A stretch of DNA of 64,000 bases from Streptomyces nigrescens (GCA_024349765.1 AP026073.1:3596001-3660000); one strand, 5' to 3'; positions 1 to 8,560 are shown, numbered from the stretch's first letter. Notes: a model not told the origin generated them from the letters alone. Numbers and translations: made by a program.

Positions 1-2
1 AC

Positions 3-890
3 ACCGCGGGCGGCCGCGCCTTCTTCCGGCTGGTCACCGAGGGCGTGTTCTCCGCCGAGCCCGAGGACATGTCCGCGCTGTGGGCCGCCTTCTACGTCGG
101 CGGAGCCGGCGGCCTCGACGCGCTGATCAACACCGCAGGCGGGGCGCAGCAGGACCGCGTGGTCGGCGGAACGCAACGCATCGCGCTGGGACTGGCGGAG
201 CAACTCGGTGACCGGGTCGTCCTCGACGCGCCGGTGACCGACATCGACTGGCAGACCTCCGGTGTCCGCGTCGTCACCCGCAACGGCCTGACCGTGCGCG
301 CCCGCCGGGCCGTGGTCGCGGTGCCGCCCCCGCTCGCCGCGCGCATCCGCTTCACACCGGGCCTTCCTGGCGACCGTGACCAGCTCGTCCAGCGGATGCC
401 GATGGGCCGGGTCATCAAGGTCAACGTCGCCTACGACGAGCCGTTTTGGCGCCACGCGGGCCTGAGCGGCCAGGCGAACAGCACCGACCGCCCCCTGGGC
501 ACCGTGTTCGACAACACGCCCTTCGGCGGCTCTCCCGGCGTGCTCGTCGGCTTCCTCGAAGGCCGGCACGCCGATGCCGGCGCGCGCATGGACCTCGACG
601 CGCGGCGCGCCCAGGTGATCGATGACCTCGTCGGCTACTTCGGGCCCCGGGCCGGCAACCCCATCGCCTACATCGAGCGTGACTGGGCGGAAGAGGAGTA
701 CAGCCGCGGATGCTACGGAGCGTTCGCCGTGCCCGGCACCCTCACCCGCTTCGGGCCGGCCCTGCGCAGCCCGGTCGGTCCCCTGCACTGGGCGGGCACC
801 GAGACCGCCACGAACTGGGCGGGCTACATCGACGGAGCCGCTGAATCCGGCCACCGCGTCGCGGGCGAGGTCCTCCCCGAGCTCTCCTGA
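3..890 (+). CDS. Flavin monoamine oxidase, C-terminal part (5' end outside window)
   Basis: This is the C-terminal 295 residues of an FAD-dependent amine oxidase, which would oxidatively deaminate an amine to an aldehyde. The frame is open to the left edge of the window, so the true start and the N-terminal dinucleotide-binding motif lie upstream. Seen here are a VVAVPPPLA strand, typical of the FAD/substrate domain, and the C-terminal HWAGTETATNWAGYIDGA motif that closes over the flavin in monoamine and polyamine oxidases. The substrate cannot be told from this part. A strong inverted repeat downstream (1127-1162) probably terminates the transcript. Confidence 0.88.
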   Translation, partial: TAGGRAFFRLVTEGVFSAEPEDMSALWAAFYVGGAGGLDALINTAGGAQQDRVVGGTQRIALGLAEQLGDRVVLDAPVTDIDWQTSGVRVVTRNGLTVRARRAVVAVPPPLAARIRFTPGLPGDRDQLVQRMPMGRVIKVNVAYDEPFWRHAGLSGQANSTDRPLGTVFDNTPFGGSPGVLVGFLEGRHADAGARMDLDARRAQVIDDLVGYFGPRAGNPIAYIERDWAEEEYSRGCYGAFAVPGTLTRFGPALRSPVGPLHWAGTETATNWAGYIDGAAESGHRVAGEVLPELS

Positions 891-1126
891 CACCCGCACC
901 CGACCTGCGAGCGAGGCTGCGAACGCGAAGACCAGCCCCACCACCGACGATCTCGCCGTGGCCCCGACATCGACGCACTCCTCGTGCGATCGCGCAACTC
1001 GCCGCCGGGGGAACGCACCCGGGCCCGGAGTCCCTGTCCCTGTCTCTGTCCCTGCCTGTCCGAACGACGCGACCTGCTCCGCGAAGTCGCCGACTCCACA
1101 ACGGCCGTGGCCGACGGGTCAGACAT

Positions 1127-1162
1127 GTCACCTCTTCGGGCCTGACCGCCCGAAGAGGTGAC
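1127..1162. terminator. Bidirectional terminator hairpin
   Basis: A perfect 15-bp stem (1127-1141 with 1148-1162, core CACCTCTTCGGGC) around a 6-nt loop lies between two convergent genes that end at 890 (+) and 1171 (-). There is no clear U-tract, as is common in actinobacteria. Confidence 0.75.
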
Positions 1163-1170
1163 GAGCGCGC

Positions 1171-1755
1171 CTACGGAAGGCCCGGCCAGCCGCTGGAGAT
1201 CGGGCTCGGGTAGCCGGGGTCGACCTTGTCCCCGGCCATGTCGTAGCGCATGTACTCCGATCCGCGGAAGAAGTAGGCCTTGCCGTTGTTCCACACCACG
1301 CCACCGTCGAGATCAGACGTCCAAAGGCCGGGCCAAGCACCGGAGATCGGCTTGGGGTAGCCCGGGTCGACTTTGTCCCCGGCGATGTCGTAGCGCATGT
1401 ACTCCGATCCGCGGAAGAAGTAGGCCTTGCCGTTGTTCCACACCACGCTGGTGTCAATCCGGTCCGTGAAGAGCCCGGGCCAGCCGCTGGAGATCGGCTT
1501 CGGGTAGCCGGGGTCGACTTTGTCTGCGGCGATGTCGTAGCGGACGTACTCCGATCCGCGGAAGAAGTAGGCCTTGCCGTTGTTCCACACCACACCGGCG
1601 TCGGCCCGGGACGTGAACAGCCCGGGCCAGCCGCTGGAAATCGGCTTCGGATAGCCCGGGTCAACCTTGTCGCTGGCCACGTCGTAGCGGTAATAGTTTC
1701 CGCCGTCGAACATGTAGGCCTTGCCGTTGTTCCACAGAACTGGTGCTGTGACCAT
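1171..1755 (-). CDS. Hemopexin-repeat protein (four repeats)
   Basis: A 194-residue protein made almost wholly of four hemopexin-like repeats of about 49 residues. Each has the pattern VVWNNGKAYFFRGSEYxRYD, then DKVDPGYPxPIS and GWPGL. A full set of four would make one four-bladed hemopexin propeller. The start is set at ATG 1755, where AGGAGGT sits 8 bases upstream; longer in-frame starts lack such a site. No signal peptide or other domain is present. Bacterial hemopexin proteins (for example photopexins) bind haem or act in host or competitor interaction, but nothing here shows the ligand. It is divergent from a second hemopexin gene at 2359. Confidence 0.87.
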   Translation of the reverse strand: MVTAPVLWNNGKAYMFDGGNYYRYDVASDKVDPGYPKPISSGWPGLFTSRADAGVVWNNGKAYFFRGSEYVRYDIAADKVDPGYPKPISSGWPGLFTDRIDTSVVWNNGKAYFFRGSEYMRYDIAGDKVDPGYPKPISGAWPGLWTSDLDGGVVWNNGKAYFFRGSEYMRYDMAGDKVDPGYPSPISSGWPGLP

Positions 1756-1772
1756 CGCTCTGACACCTCCTG

Positions 1773-1831
1773 TGTGAGTGTTTGCCACCGCGCGGGATGT
1801 CCTCTGTGAGTGTTTGCCACTGCGCGGGATG
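1773..1831. repeat. 32-bp-period direct repeat upstream of hemopexin gene
   Basis: Two copies of a 27-bp unit (core GTGAGTGTTTGCCAC, then TGCGCGGGATG) start at 1773 and 1805 and differ at one base. They lie just upstream of the ribosome-binding site of the minus-strand hemopexin gene, so they fall in its leader or promoter. They could be paired regulator sites or a recent duplication. Confidence 0.6.
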
Positions 1832-2358
1832 CGGAGCGCGTCCACCGGCCGGGTTCATCGCTGGGCAGAAGGCCGAGGTTTCCCTCGGGGAGCGCAGGCC
1901 AGAGCGAGCTTCCGACGCACGCTCTCGTGTGCCCTATGTGCGGACGCCCCGGTGCCGGGCTGATGACCGATCCGCGGAGCCGGCGCTGAGCCGCCCCCAA
2001 CCGTCGTGAAGGCCCTGGTGGGGACCTTCTCACTGCCAGGGTGCACGATGACGGCAACGCGCGCACACTCGAATGGGGCCCATGGCGGGGCACTCCTGGG
2101 GGCACCTGACCGTGGCACTCCGGTCCGCGACGGCATGTTCTGCCGTGGACGTGCGAGGCCGCATCAGGGCGGGCCCGAGCCATCCGCGGTGGTACTGGGT
2201 GGTACTGGCGGGAGTGGACCACGCGCATCGCAGAAGCACGGGTGGACCACGTGCATCACACAAGCGCTGACTGGCGCGTTCGCACGGGGCCGGTTCGGCC
2301 GGGCCGCGGGCCCATCGGTCGTCCAGCCGGCGGCCCTGATCGGCCTGATCGGAGAATC
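1832..2358. other. Intergenic region between divergent hemopexin genes
   Basis: About 530 bases between the leader repeats of the minus-strand hemopexin gene and the plus-strand hemopexin-lysozyme gene. Open frames here lack coding character and overlap on both strands. The region presumably holds both promoters; I see no gene, RNA or clear palindrome. Confidence 0.5.
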
Positions 2359-3600
2359 ATGAGTGACAGACTGGCCTATTTCTTCAGGGCAGACCGCTAT
2401 CTGCGGTACAACATCGACAGCGACTCGGTCGATGTCGGGCCCACCGAGATCTCGCGTTTCTGGCCCGCCCTCCCGGAAGAGTTCCAAAGCGACCTCGATG
2501 CCACGATCAACTGGGGTGACGGTCATGCCTATTTCTTCAAGGACGACCGTTATCTGCGGTACGACATCGGCAGCGATTCGGTAGACGTCGGACCTACGGA
2601 GATCTCGCGTTTCTGGCCTGCGCTCCCGGCAGAGTTCCAGAGCGATCTCGACGCCACGATCAACTGGGGAGACGGGCACGCCTACTTCTTCAAAGGCGAC
2701 CGCTATCTGCGGTACAACATCAAGAGCGATTCCGTCGACGTCGGACCCACCGAAGTCTCCCGTTTCTGGCCCGCCCTCCCGGCAGAGTTCCAGAGCAAGC
2801 TTGACACAATCATCAACTGGGGTGACGGTCATGCCTACTTCTTCAAGGACGACCGCTATCTGCGGTACAACATCGGCAGTGATGCGGTAGACGTCGGTCC
2901 CACCGAAGTCTCCCGTTTCTGGCCTGCGCTCCCGGCAGAGTTCCAAAGCGACCTCGACGCCATCGTCAACTGGAGCGAGGTCTGGTCCTGGGAGAAATTC
3001 CCCCTGGACCGGCGGCTTCTCTACGTGATGGAACGACTCGTCGACCACTACGGGTACCCGGTGAACGGGGCGGCCGGGCTGCTGGGCAACCTCGTTGCCG
3101 AGTCCGGTGTGATCCCGCCGCGTGTGGAGGGAAGCGCCGCCGACACCCCGATGCGATCGAAGAACTTCGCTGGTGTCGTCGTGGACCACGAAGCGGATGA
3201 CATCATGAACCGTAGCGCGGCCCTGCACGTGGGCCCTGCGCTTCCCGGTATCGGCCTGGCCCAGTGGACGTCAGGGGCCCGACGCGCCGGCCTGTTCACT
3301 CATCCGTTCGGCGGGGACGGGCTCGGGGCGCGCGCGGTGTTCAACATGGATGCCCAGATCGACTACCTGGACACCGAGCTCCGCAATCACTTCAGCGGAG
3401 TCCGGGCCGTCCTGATGAGGACGACGGTGACAGTCAACGATGCCTGTGACGAGGTCCTGTACGACTTCGAAGTTCCCGGATCCATCCTCCAGGGAGGAAC
3501 GAAGCTGCCCCGCTCCGATGCCCGCGTCCAGCAGGTCTTCGCGCAGCGCCGACCCTCGGCGCAACGCGCAGCGAACGTCTATCGCGCTGCCCACCCGTGA
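2359..3600 (+). CDS. Hemopexin-repeat / phage-tail-lysozyme-like fusion protein
   Basis: A 413-residue, two-part protein. Residues 1 to about 205 hold four hemopexin-like repeats of about 48 residues (YFFKDDRYLRYN, then DSVDVGPTEISRFWPALP and INWGDGHA). The repeats are nearly identical in DNA, which points to recent tandem duplication. Residues about 215-413 resemble the phage tail lysozyme family: an AAGLLGNLVAESG helix holding a candidate catalytic glutamate, then GIGLAQWTSGARR. The ATG at 2359 follows GGAG and starts the first repeat, so upstream in-frame codons are not needed. There is no signal peptide, so export by a contractile or other device, or by lysis, is a guess. It lies opposite the repeat-only gene at 1171. 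Confidence 0.82.
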   Translation: MSDRLAYFFRADRYLRYNIDSDSVDVGPTEISRFWPALPEEFQSDLDATINWGDGHAYFFKDDRYLRYDIGSDSVDVGPTEISRFWPALPAEFQSDLDATINWGDGHAYFFKGDRYLRYNIKSDSVDVGPTEVSRFWPALPAEFQSKLDTIINWGDGHAYFFKDDRYLRYNIGSDAVDVGPTEVSRFWPALPAEFQSDLDAIVNWSEVWSWEKFPLDRRLLYVMERLVDHYGYPVNGAAGLLGNLVAESGVIPPRVEGSAADTPMRSKNFAGVVVDHEADDIMNRSAALHVGPALPGIGLAQWTSGARRAGLFTHPFGGDGLGARAVFNMDAQIDYLDTELRNHFSGVRAVLMRTTVTVNDACDEVLYDFEVPGSILQGGTKLPRSDARVQQVFAQRRPSAQRAANVYRAAHP

Positions 3601-3756
3601 AGGATTGGTCGCTGGCCAGTCGGCGCCGCGAGCGCGGGCAAGGTGAGTCGTACCTGATGTGGTACATGTTGCGGCACTGCTGCTCCCGCCACCTCGGCTG
3701 ACGCAGGCGGGTGCCAGGCCCGCGCCCGCAACGCCGCCCCGAGCGCGGTAAGGGAT

Positions 3757-3794
3757 GGCGGTCCCGCACAACGTGCGGGGAATGCGGGACCGCC
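3757..3794. terminator. Terminator hairpin between convergent genes
   Basis: A 12-bp perfect stem (3757-3768 GGCGGTCCCGCA with 3783-3794) has an inner GC-rich loop that can itself pair. It lies in the 360-base gap between the hemopexin-lysozyme gene and the convergent CbrC-like gene. Nothing else in 3601-3959 looks like a gene. Confidence 0.68.
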
Positions 3795-3959
3795 GGCCAC
3801 GCCGTCCTGTCACCAGCGGGCTGTCTGCCGACCGTACGGCGCACCGAGCCGACGTGCACGCCACAGACGCCGACGAACCGCCAGCTGAGTGACGGGGAGC
3901 GTGGGAGGCGGTGCGTTGCCTCACCTCATGGTTTCGCGGTTGCCGAGCCGGGCGGTGGG

Positions 3960-4493
3960 CTAGGAGGCATCGGCATAGGCGAGATGGGTGCCGCAGACGG
4001 TGCAGCGGAAGAGCATGGCGCTTGCCCCTTCACCGAGGTGGGTGAGGAAGTGCTCCAGCTGGGATGCGTCGTGCCAGCCGCCCATCCGCAGGTCGGCTCT
4101 GAGCTGGTCCAGGGCGTCGGGGTGCGCCGCCAGCTCGGAGTACCCGACCTCGCCGAGGAAGGCGGCCGCGTCCTGGCAGTGGACCAGCCAGTGCGGATCC
4201 TGCCAGGCGTGGAAACCAGGGGTGCGGCGGGTGACCTCGTGCAGGGTCTCCTCGCTGACGCCGTCGAGCCCGTAGGCGTCGGAGAACTCACCGGCGAATC
4301 GTTCAGCGGCGCTGCCGTCGGCGATGCACCAGGGGCAGAAGCGCCCGTTGACCTCTTGGGCGGTGTAGAAGGTCGCGGTGTAGATCCACCCCGAGCTGCG
4401 GTGGCAACAGACGCACTCTTCGGCGCTCGCCCGGATGGATCCACTGGCCAGGGGGTCAGGGTGGTAGCGGAAGATGGGCAGGCCGGTGCTCAC
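3960..4493 (-). CDS. CbrC family protein (UPF0167)
   Basis: A 177-residue protein matching the CbrC/UPF0167 family throughout: LPIFRYHPDP at the start, a CVCCHR cysteine pair near residue 28, then TATFY, FCPWCIADGS and a closing FRCTVCGTHLAYAD. The three CxxC-type pairs suggest bound zinc. In E. coli CbrC influences colicin E2 tolerance, but the biochemical role of the family is unknown. The GTG at 4493 gives a normal N-terminus, though the ribosome-binding site is weak. It appears to be a single-gene unit. Confidence 0.85.
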   Translation of the reverse strand: MSTGLPIFRYHPDPLASGSIRASAEECVCCHRSSGWIYTATFYTAQEVNGRFCPWCIADGSAAERFAGEFSDAYGLDGVSEETLHEVTRRTPGFHAWQDPHWLVHCQDAAAFLGEVGYSELAAHPDALDQLRADLRMGGWHDASQLEHFLTHLGEGASAMLFRCTVCGTHLAYADAS

Positions 4494-4791
4494 CGCTGCT
4501 GCCCGAGAAGGGACATACCGACTTCACCATGGGGGTTCTGTACGTCGTCGTCGGCCACGCCTGTGAGCTTCATGGGGTGCAGTCTGTCCCCAGGCAGTCT
4601 CGTGATCAAGGCGATGGGGTCGTATCCCCACCACCCTGACGACCGCCGACCCTTCGAGCGCCATCCTGGTCAGCCCTCAGCTGTTGCCACTCGGCAACGG
4701 GAGAGCCCCCGCCGCGCGGAGCACCCGCACAGTGCGCCCGGGGGAGTGGCCCCGGGATCGTGCCAGTACTGCCCGGTGTCTGCGGACGGGT

Positions 4792-5460
4792 TCAGGCTGC
4801 GGCATTCCCGTGAGGGCCGGATGCGAAGGCCAGTATGTGTGGGACTGCCTGGCGCAGACTGTCGAAGTGGCGATGCACGCCCTCCACCGCGACAGCTCCG
4901 TTCACACCCCATACCGTCATCCCGGCGGACAGCCCGGACCGTACTCCGGACGGGGCGTCCTCGATGACCAGGCAGGATTCCGGCGAAGCACCCAGCCGGG
5001 CAGCGGCCTGCAGATACGGGACCGGAGACGGCTTGCCTTCCTCCACAGCGGCCGCGTCCACGATCACGCTCGGCACCGGCAATCCCGTCCGCAGAAAACG
5101 GCCGCGCACCCGGTGCTCGTAGTTCGAGGTCACCAGCGCCCAGGAACCTCGCGGCAGGCCCTGCAGCAGGTCCAACGCGCCGTCGAATGCCGCATATACG
5201 CCGGACCGGACGTCCTCGTCCTCCAACTCGTGCAGTGCGGCCAGGCACTCGCGCGGGTCCTGGTCCGCGGCGACCTGGGCGAACGTCTCCATCGGCCGCG
5301 TTCGCAGCGCCACCTGGTAGACCTCGTCCGCATCCAGCCCGTACCGCTGCGCCCACGTTCCCCAGACCCGGCGCTGGTTGCTCATCGCGTCGATCAACGT
5401 GCCGTCGACATCGAACAGGACGTATTTCGTGCGGCCGGGCCGCGCAGGTTCGCTGGTCAC
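4792..5460 (-). CDS. HAD-superfamily phosphatase (phosphoglycolate/beta-phosphoglucomutase-like)
   Basis: A 222-residue haloacid-dehalogenase-family hydrolase. Motif I is FDVDGTLID, with Asp17 as nucleophile and Asp19 as general acid. A helical cap follows; motif II is LVTSN; the motif III lysine is in EEGKPSP; and motif IV is VIEDAPSGV. This order fits subfamily IA enzymes such as phosphoglycolate phosphatase or sugar phosphatases; the substrate cannot be told. The start is taken as GTG 5460, four residues before the conserved core, with only a weak ribosome-binding site. Just upstream lies an IS5 transposase remnant, so the original promoter may have been altered. Confidence 0.85.
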   Translation of the reverse strand: MTSEPARPGRTKYVLFDVDGTLIDAMSNQRRVWGTWAQRYGLDADEVYQVALRTRPMETFAQVAADQDPRECLAALHELEDEDVRSGVYAAFDGALDLLQGLPRGSWALVTSNYEHRVRGRFLRTGLPVPSVIVDAAAVEEGKPSPVPYLQAAARLGASPESCLVIEDAPSGVRSGLSAGMTVWGVNGAVAVEGVHRHFDSLRQAVPHILAFASGPHGNAAA

Positions 5461-5467
5461 CCACTGA

Positions 5468-5764
5468 TCATGCCAGCAGCATCTGTGGGAGCGGATAGTC
5501 CCGCTGCTCCGGGCCCGTTCGCCCCGGCGGCGCCGTCTCCCCGGCAGGCTTCCGGCGGACGACCGTGTTGCCTTGACCGGCATCGTCTACGGCACCTTCG
5601 CCTGGCTTCACCAAGTCACACGCCTGCGGATCCGCTACGAGGTACGCGCCGACCTCCACCAAGGAATCCTCGAACTCGCCTGCAGCATCATCTGCTTGAG
5701 ACGACTACGCACGGCATTCCGAAACATCAGTAGGGCCGTCCTCACCCTGGACAGGCAACGCTGA
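5468..5764 (+). pseudogene. IS5-family transposase, internally deleted in frame
   Basis: The plus-strand frame reads HLWERIVPLL, an arginine-rich stretch, then PADDRVALTGIVY. This matches the N-terminus of IS5-family DDE transposases. It runs directly, in frame, into FAWLHQVTRLRIRYE and LELACSIICLRRLRTAF, the C-terminal end of the same family. About two thirds of the protein, including the catalytic DDE core, is missing. The remaining frame is about 99 codons and cannot be an active transposase. No terminal inverted repeats were identified. It overlaps the 3' end of the minus-strand gene at 5705. Confidence 0.75.
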
Positions 5765-6739
5765 CGTTGCTGATTGGTATGCCTTGGCCATGGCGTGGAA
5801 GGAGCGCTTGGGGGCGAGGCTGCCGTCGGGCATCAGCTTGCATACCCCGTAGGAGGCCAGGTCGAGGTCGAAGCGCGGGTCGGCGTGGTGCGGGTACTCG
5901 TAGCCGGCGAAGGTGAACCAGAATGCGGTGTCCACGCCTTCCTCGTCGAAGACGGCGAGCATCTCGCGCAGGTAGTGGGCCTGTTCTTCCTCGTCGCGGA
6001 CGTAATCGCCGTTGATGCGGGGCGGATCGGCGTCGTGATCGACGACATCCACCCAGCCCATGCCGCCGCGCTCGGCTGCACCTCGGTAGGTGCAGCAGCC
6101 GAACTCGGTCGCCGCGAGCGGCTTGCCGTGCCGGAAGTACTCGCGCAGACCCTGACGGAAGGCGTCACTGGCATCACCGTAGGCGTCCGCACTCACGATG
6201 TCGAAGGGCGCCCAATCGACCCGTTCCCACGTTCCGGAAGCGTAGGTGATCTTTCCGCGGAACCGTGAACGCACCGTCTCAACGATGTTGGCCAGCAAGG
6301 AGTTCAGCCGGGCAGGAACCTCGGCGAGCCCGGCCAATGCCTCGGGGACGCCGCTGGTCAGGGCTTCGATTCTGGCGAGGCTGTGGTCTCCGGGGAGAAT
6401 GTCGGCGGCAAACAGGCTCAGCTCGCAGCCGGTGACGAAGACGTCCGCTCCCACCTCCTGGGCGCGGTCGGCACAGGTGCCGAAGTAGGGCAGCAGCTCT
6501 TCGGCGGACAGTTCGCAAGGGAATGGGGAGAACCAGACCTCAAGCCCGGCATCAGCGGCGTGCCGGGCCGCAAGGGCCAGTCGCCCAGGGTCGCCGCCGG
6601 TGATCCGCACGGCATCGCAGTGCAAGTCGTCTGCGATGACGCGGATCTCGCGTCGCACCGCGTCGGCGTCGAAGACGGGCCGCGAACTCTTTCCGCCCGG
6701 AGTGAAGCCAGTGTCGTAGGTGATGCCTTTGGCTCGCAT
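5705..6739 (-). CDS. TIM-barrel glycoside-hydrolase-like protein
   Basis: A 344-residue cytosolic protein resembling a (beta/alpha)8 glycosidase. The order of strands and two carboxylates fits clan GH-A: Glu106 in FVTGCELSLF as possible acid/base and Glu212 in LAATEFGCC as possible nucleophile, with a late FWFTFAGYEYPHH strand. Close relatives are mostly annotated as hypothetical, so the substrate is unknown. ATG 6739 is preceded by AGGAG with six bases' spacing. It is divergent from the regulator gene at 7124 and may be its target. The 3' end runs into IS5-remnant DNA, so the last few residues may not be original. Confidence 0.68.
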   Translation of the reverse strand: MRAKGITYDTGFTPGGKSSRPVFDADAVRREIRVIADDLHCDAVRITGGDPGRLALAARHAADAGLEVWFSPFPCELSAEELLPYFGTCADRAQEVGADVFVTGCELSLFAADILPGDHSLARIEALTSGVPEALAGLAEVPARLNSLLANIVETVRSRFRGKITYASGTWERVDWAPFDIVSADAYGDASDAFRQGLREYFRHGKPLAATEFGCCTYRGAAERGGMGWVDVVDHDADPPRINGDYVRDEEEQAHYLREMLAVFDEEGVDTAFWFTFAGYEYPHHADPRFDLDLASYGVCKLMPDGSLAPKRSFHAMAKAYQSATSALPVQGEDGPTDVSECRA

Positions 6740-7058
6740 GGGATGCTCCTGACAACCGATCGATATCTGTTGCTGCGTCTCGCCGGGCGTCGATGGGAAT
6801 CGGTTCGGCGGACGGACCGCATGACGACTCGGGGTGTGTCTGGAGATCAGCTCGACCGCGACCTTGGCCGCGCTGCCGCCTCGCTGCTCCCTGGGAGACC
6901 ACCTGACACCCGTGTTCGGCGATCGGAGCCGAACGTTAGGTACGAGTCGAAATGCCAGTCAATGGCGATCTCCTCGGGACCGTGCTATTTGCGCTGGTCA
7001 GCTACGCAACTGTCGATGCAATGACAGTGATGGTCAACGCACGGCGAAGGAGGGGGTG

Positions 7059-7095
7059 TTGCAACGATCGGCGACCGGTGCACACACTGTGTGCA
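7059..7095. promoter_or_regulatory. Candidate operator sites upstream of the HTH_38/MarR regulator
   Basis: TTGCAACGA (7059-7067) also occurs upstream of the paralogous regulator at 59164. A palindrome TGCACACA-C-TGTGTGCA (7079-7095) lies about 30 bases before the start at 7124. Both sit in the 384-base gap between divergent genes, which holds nothing else recognisable. Confidence 0.45.
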
Positions 7096-7123
7096 AGACA
7101 ACCGAATCAGAGGAACCGACCCG

Positions 7124-7867
7124 ATGCCAGGACGCAGGCTGACCAGAGCCGACCGGCAACAGATCGCCGCGGGGTTGGCGCAGCACCTGAGTTACGCCGA
7201 CATCGCCAGACGCCTGAACCGTCCCGCCTCGACGGTGAGCCGCGAGGTCGCGCGCAACGGCGGGCCTGCCCGGTACCGCGCGGAACTGGCACAGCTCGCG
7301 ACCACCCACCGAGCCCAGCGCCGGCCGCAGCCCCCCGCTCCGGCGCAGCGGACCATCGAGCATCTCGGCCCCGACCCCGACGCAATGACCGCGTTCGTCA
7401 CCGACCTCACCTCAGCACTTGTCGAAACCGGCCTCCCGCGCACCGCCGCCCGCGTGATGGCCTGCCTGTTCGCCTCCGAGACCGGCAGTCGCACCGCCAT
7501 CGAGATGGCGCAGCACCTGCAAGTCAGCGCGGCGACCATCTCGCACGCGGTCCGCCTGCTGGAACGGCAGGACCTGATCCGCCGCGGTCGCGATGACCGT
7601 GGCCGCCGCCACCGGTATTTCCTCGACGACAAGGCGGGCTTGCGGACCGTCGCGGCCAGCGTCGCCGCCAACCAGCGGCTCGCCGCCACCGCGCTGCGCG
7701 GCGCCGAGCTCTTCGGAGCCGAGACCGCTGCCGGATCCCGGCTCGCCCTGGCAGGCCGATTCCTCGAACGCCTCGGCGCCGACCTCATCCGCTCCGCTGA
7801 AAAGCACTGGCGTGACATGGTTGGTGACAGGGGCGACGCATACCCGCTGACGAGCCACGCGGACTAG
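7124..7867 (+). CDS. Transcriptional regulator: IS30-type HTH fused to MarR/GbsR-like winged helix
   Basis: A 247-residue DNA-binding protein with two likely DNA-binding parts. Residues 1-50 carry a helix-turn-helix like that of IS30 transposases (LTRADRQQIAAGL, then YADIARRLNRPASTVSREV). Residues about 95-170 hold a winged helix of MarR/GbsR type (VSAATISHAVRLLERQDLIRR with a basic wing). The C-terminal helix-rich part is probably for dimerisation. ATG 7124 follows GAGGAA. A paralogue with the same layout lies at 58463-59164. It probably represses itself and the divergent gene at 5705; this is inferred from position and shared upstream motifs. Confidence 0.82.
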   Translation: MPGRRLTRADRQQIAAGLAQHLSYADIARRLNRPASTVSREVARNGGPARYRAELAQLATTHRAQRRPQPPAPAQRTIEHLGPDPDAMTAFVTDLTSALVETGLPRTAARVMACLFASETGSRTAIEMAQHLQVSAATISHAVRLLERQDLIRRGRDDRGRRHRYFLDDKAGLRTVAASVAANQRLAATALRGAELFGAETAAGSRLALAGRFLERLGADLIRSAEKHWRDMVGDRGDAYPLTSHAD

Positions 7868-7872
7868 TGGTC

Positions 7873-8202
7873 TTACTTCTCGGCCGTACCGGGTTTCCCG
7901 CTGATGATGGACTCCTTGTAGATGTCCGCGTAGGTGCGCGAGTCCTTGACCAGGTCGTCGCAGAAGGCAGCGACGTCGTTGCCGATGAGTTCCAGGACTC
8001 CCTTGTCGGCCGCGACGCCCTCCTCGAAGAAATCGACAATCCCTGAGAGCAGGGTCCCGTCAGGCAAATCGACGGGGCCGACCTTGAAGAAGTACTTCTG
8101 CATCTCCCTGTAGACGATCTGGTAATCCGGTGGGAGCGCCTTGATCCGCGCCATGTGCGCTCGCCACTGCTTCTTGCCCTCGATGATGTCTTGGATGCCC
8201 AT
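7873..8202 (-). CDS. DUF1048 domain protein
   Basis: A 109-residue protein of the DUF1048 family, recognised by the helical pattern MGIQDIIEGKKQWRAHMAR, ALPPDYQIVYREMQKY and GVLELIGNDVAAFCDDLV. The family is small, all-helical and of unknown function, and is often encoded right after a PadR regulator. It is the last gene of a three-gene unit with 8204 and 8557. The two DUF1048 proteins share the same core but differ clearly in sequence, so they may pair with each other. Confidence 0.85.
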   Translation of the reverse strand: MGIQDIIEGKKQWRAHMARIKALPPDYQIVYREMQKYFFKVGPVDLPDGTLLSGIVDFFEEGVAADKGVLELIGNDVAAFCDDLVKDSRTYADIYKESIISGKPGTAEK

Positions 8203-8203
8203 G

Positions 8204-8560
8204 TCAGCCTCCTAGCTGGCCCAATTTCCTTGCGACATTCCGGTTCAACTGCTCGCGCCACCGGTCGCGATGGTTCCGAGCCCCTTCTCCGCCGGCCAGC
8301 GCCGCGCAGAAGCCCTCGACGTCATCGCCCAGCACCTCTTGAATGCTCTGCCCATCCGCCGCCGTTTCTTCGAGCAGCCCCAGGGCTCCGTCGAGGATCG
8401 GCATCAGGTTCCGCCCCGTGAAGCCCGAGTAGGGGGAGAGGTGAACCTTGATCTGTTCCCATGCCGCCCGGTAGTCGGCCGGCAATGCCTCGGCCCGGGC
8501 TTCGAACGCCTTCCATTCCCTGGTGAGGTCGCTTCCGGTGATGGTCTCCCAGAAATTCAT
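8204..8560 (-). CDS. DUF1048 domain protein
   Basis: A 118-residue DUF1048 protein (LPADYRAAWEQIKVHL, then VLGDDVEGFCAALAGGEG). ATG 8560 overlaps the stop of the PadR gene as ATGA and is preceded by GGGAGG, which decides the start over longer in-frame codons. It lies one base from the next DUF1048 gene. The C-terminus ends with a basic helix after the conserved aspartates. Function is unknown; tight coupling to PadR suggests it acts in the response PadR controls. Confidence 0.85.
   Translation of the reverse strand: MNFWETITGSDLTREWKAFEARAEALPADYRAAWEQIKVHLSPYSGFTGRNLMPILDGALGLLEETAADGQSIQEVLGDDVEGFCAALAGGEGARNHRDRWREQLNRNVARKLGQLGG

Noticed and set aside
2380-2970. A repeat array such as CRISPR
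   Set aside because: The repeats are coding hemopexin units of about 147 bases without unique spacers.
3711-4967. A 418-codon plus-strand frame
   Set aside because: Antisense to the CbrC-like gene and then antisense to the HAD gene; no motif.
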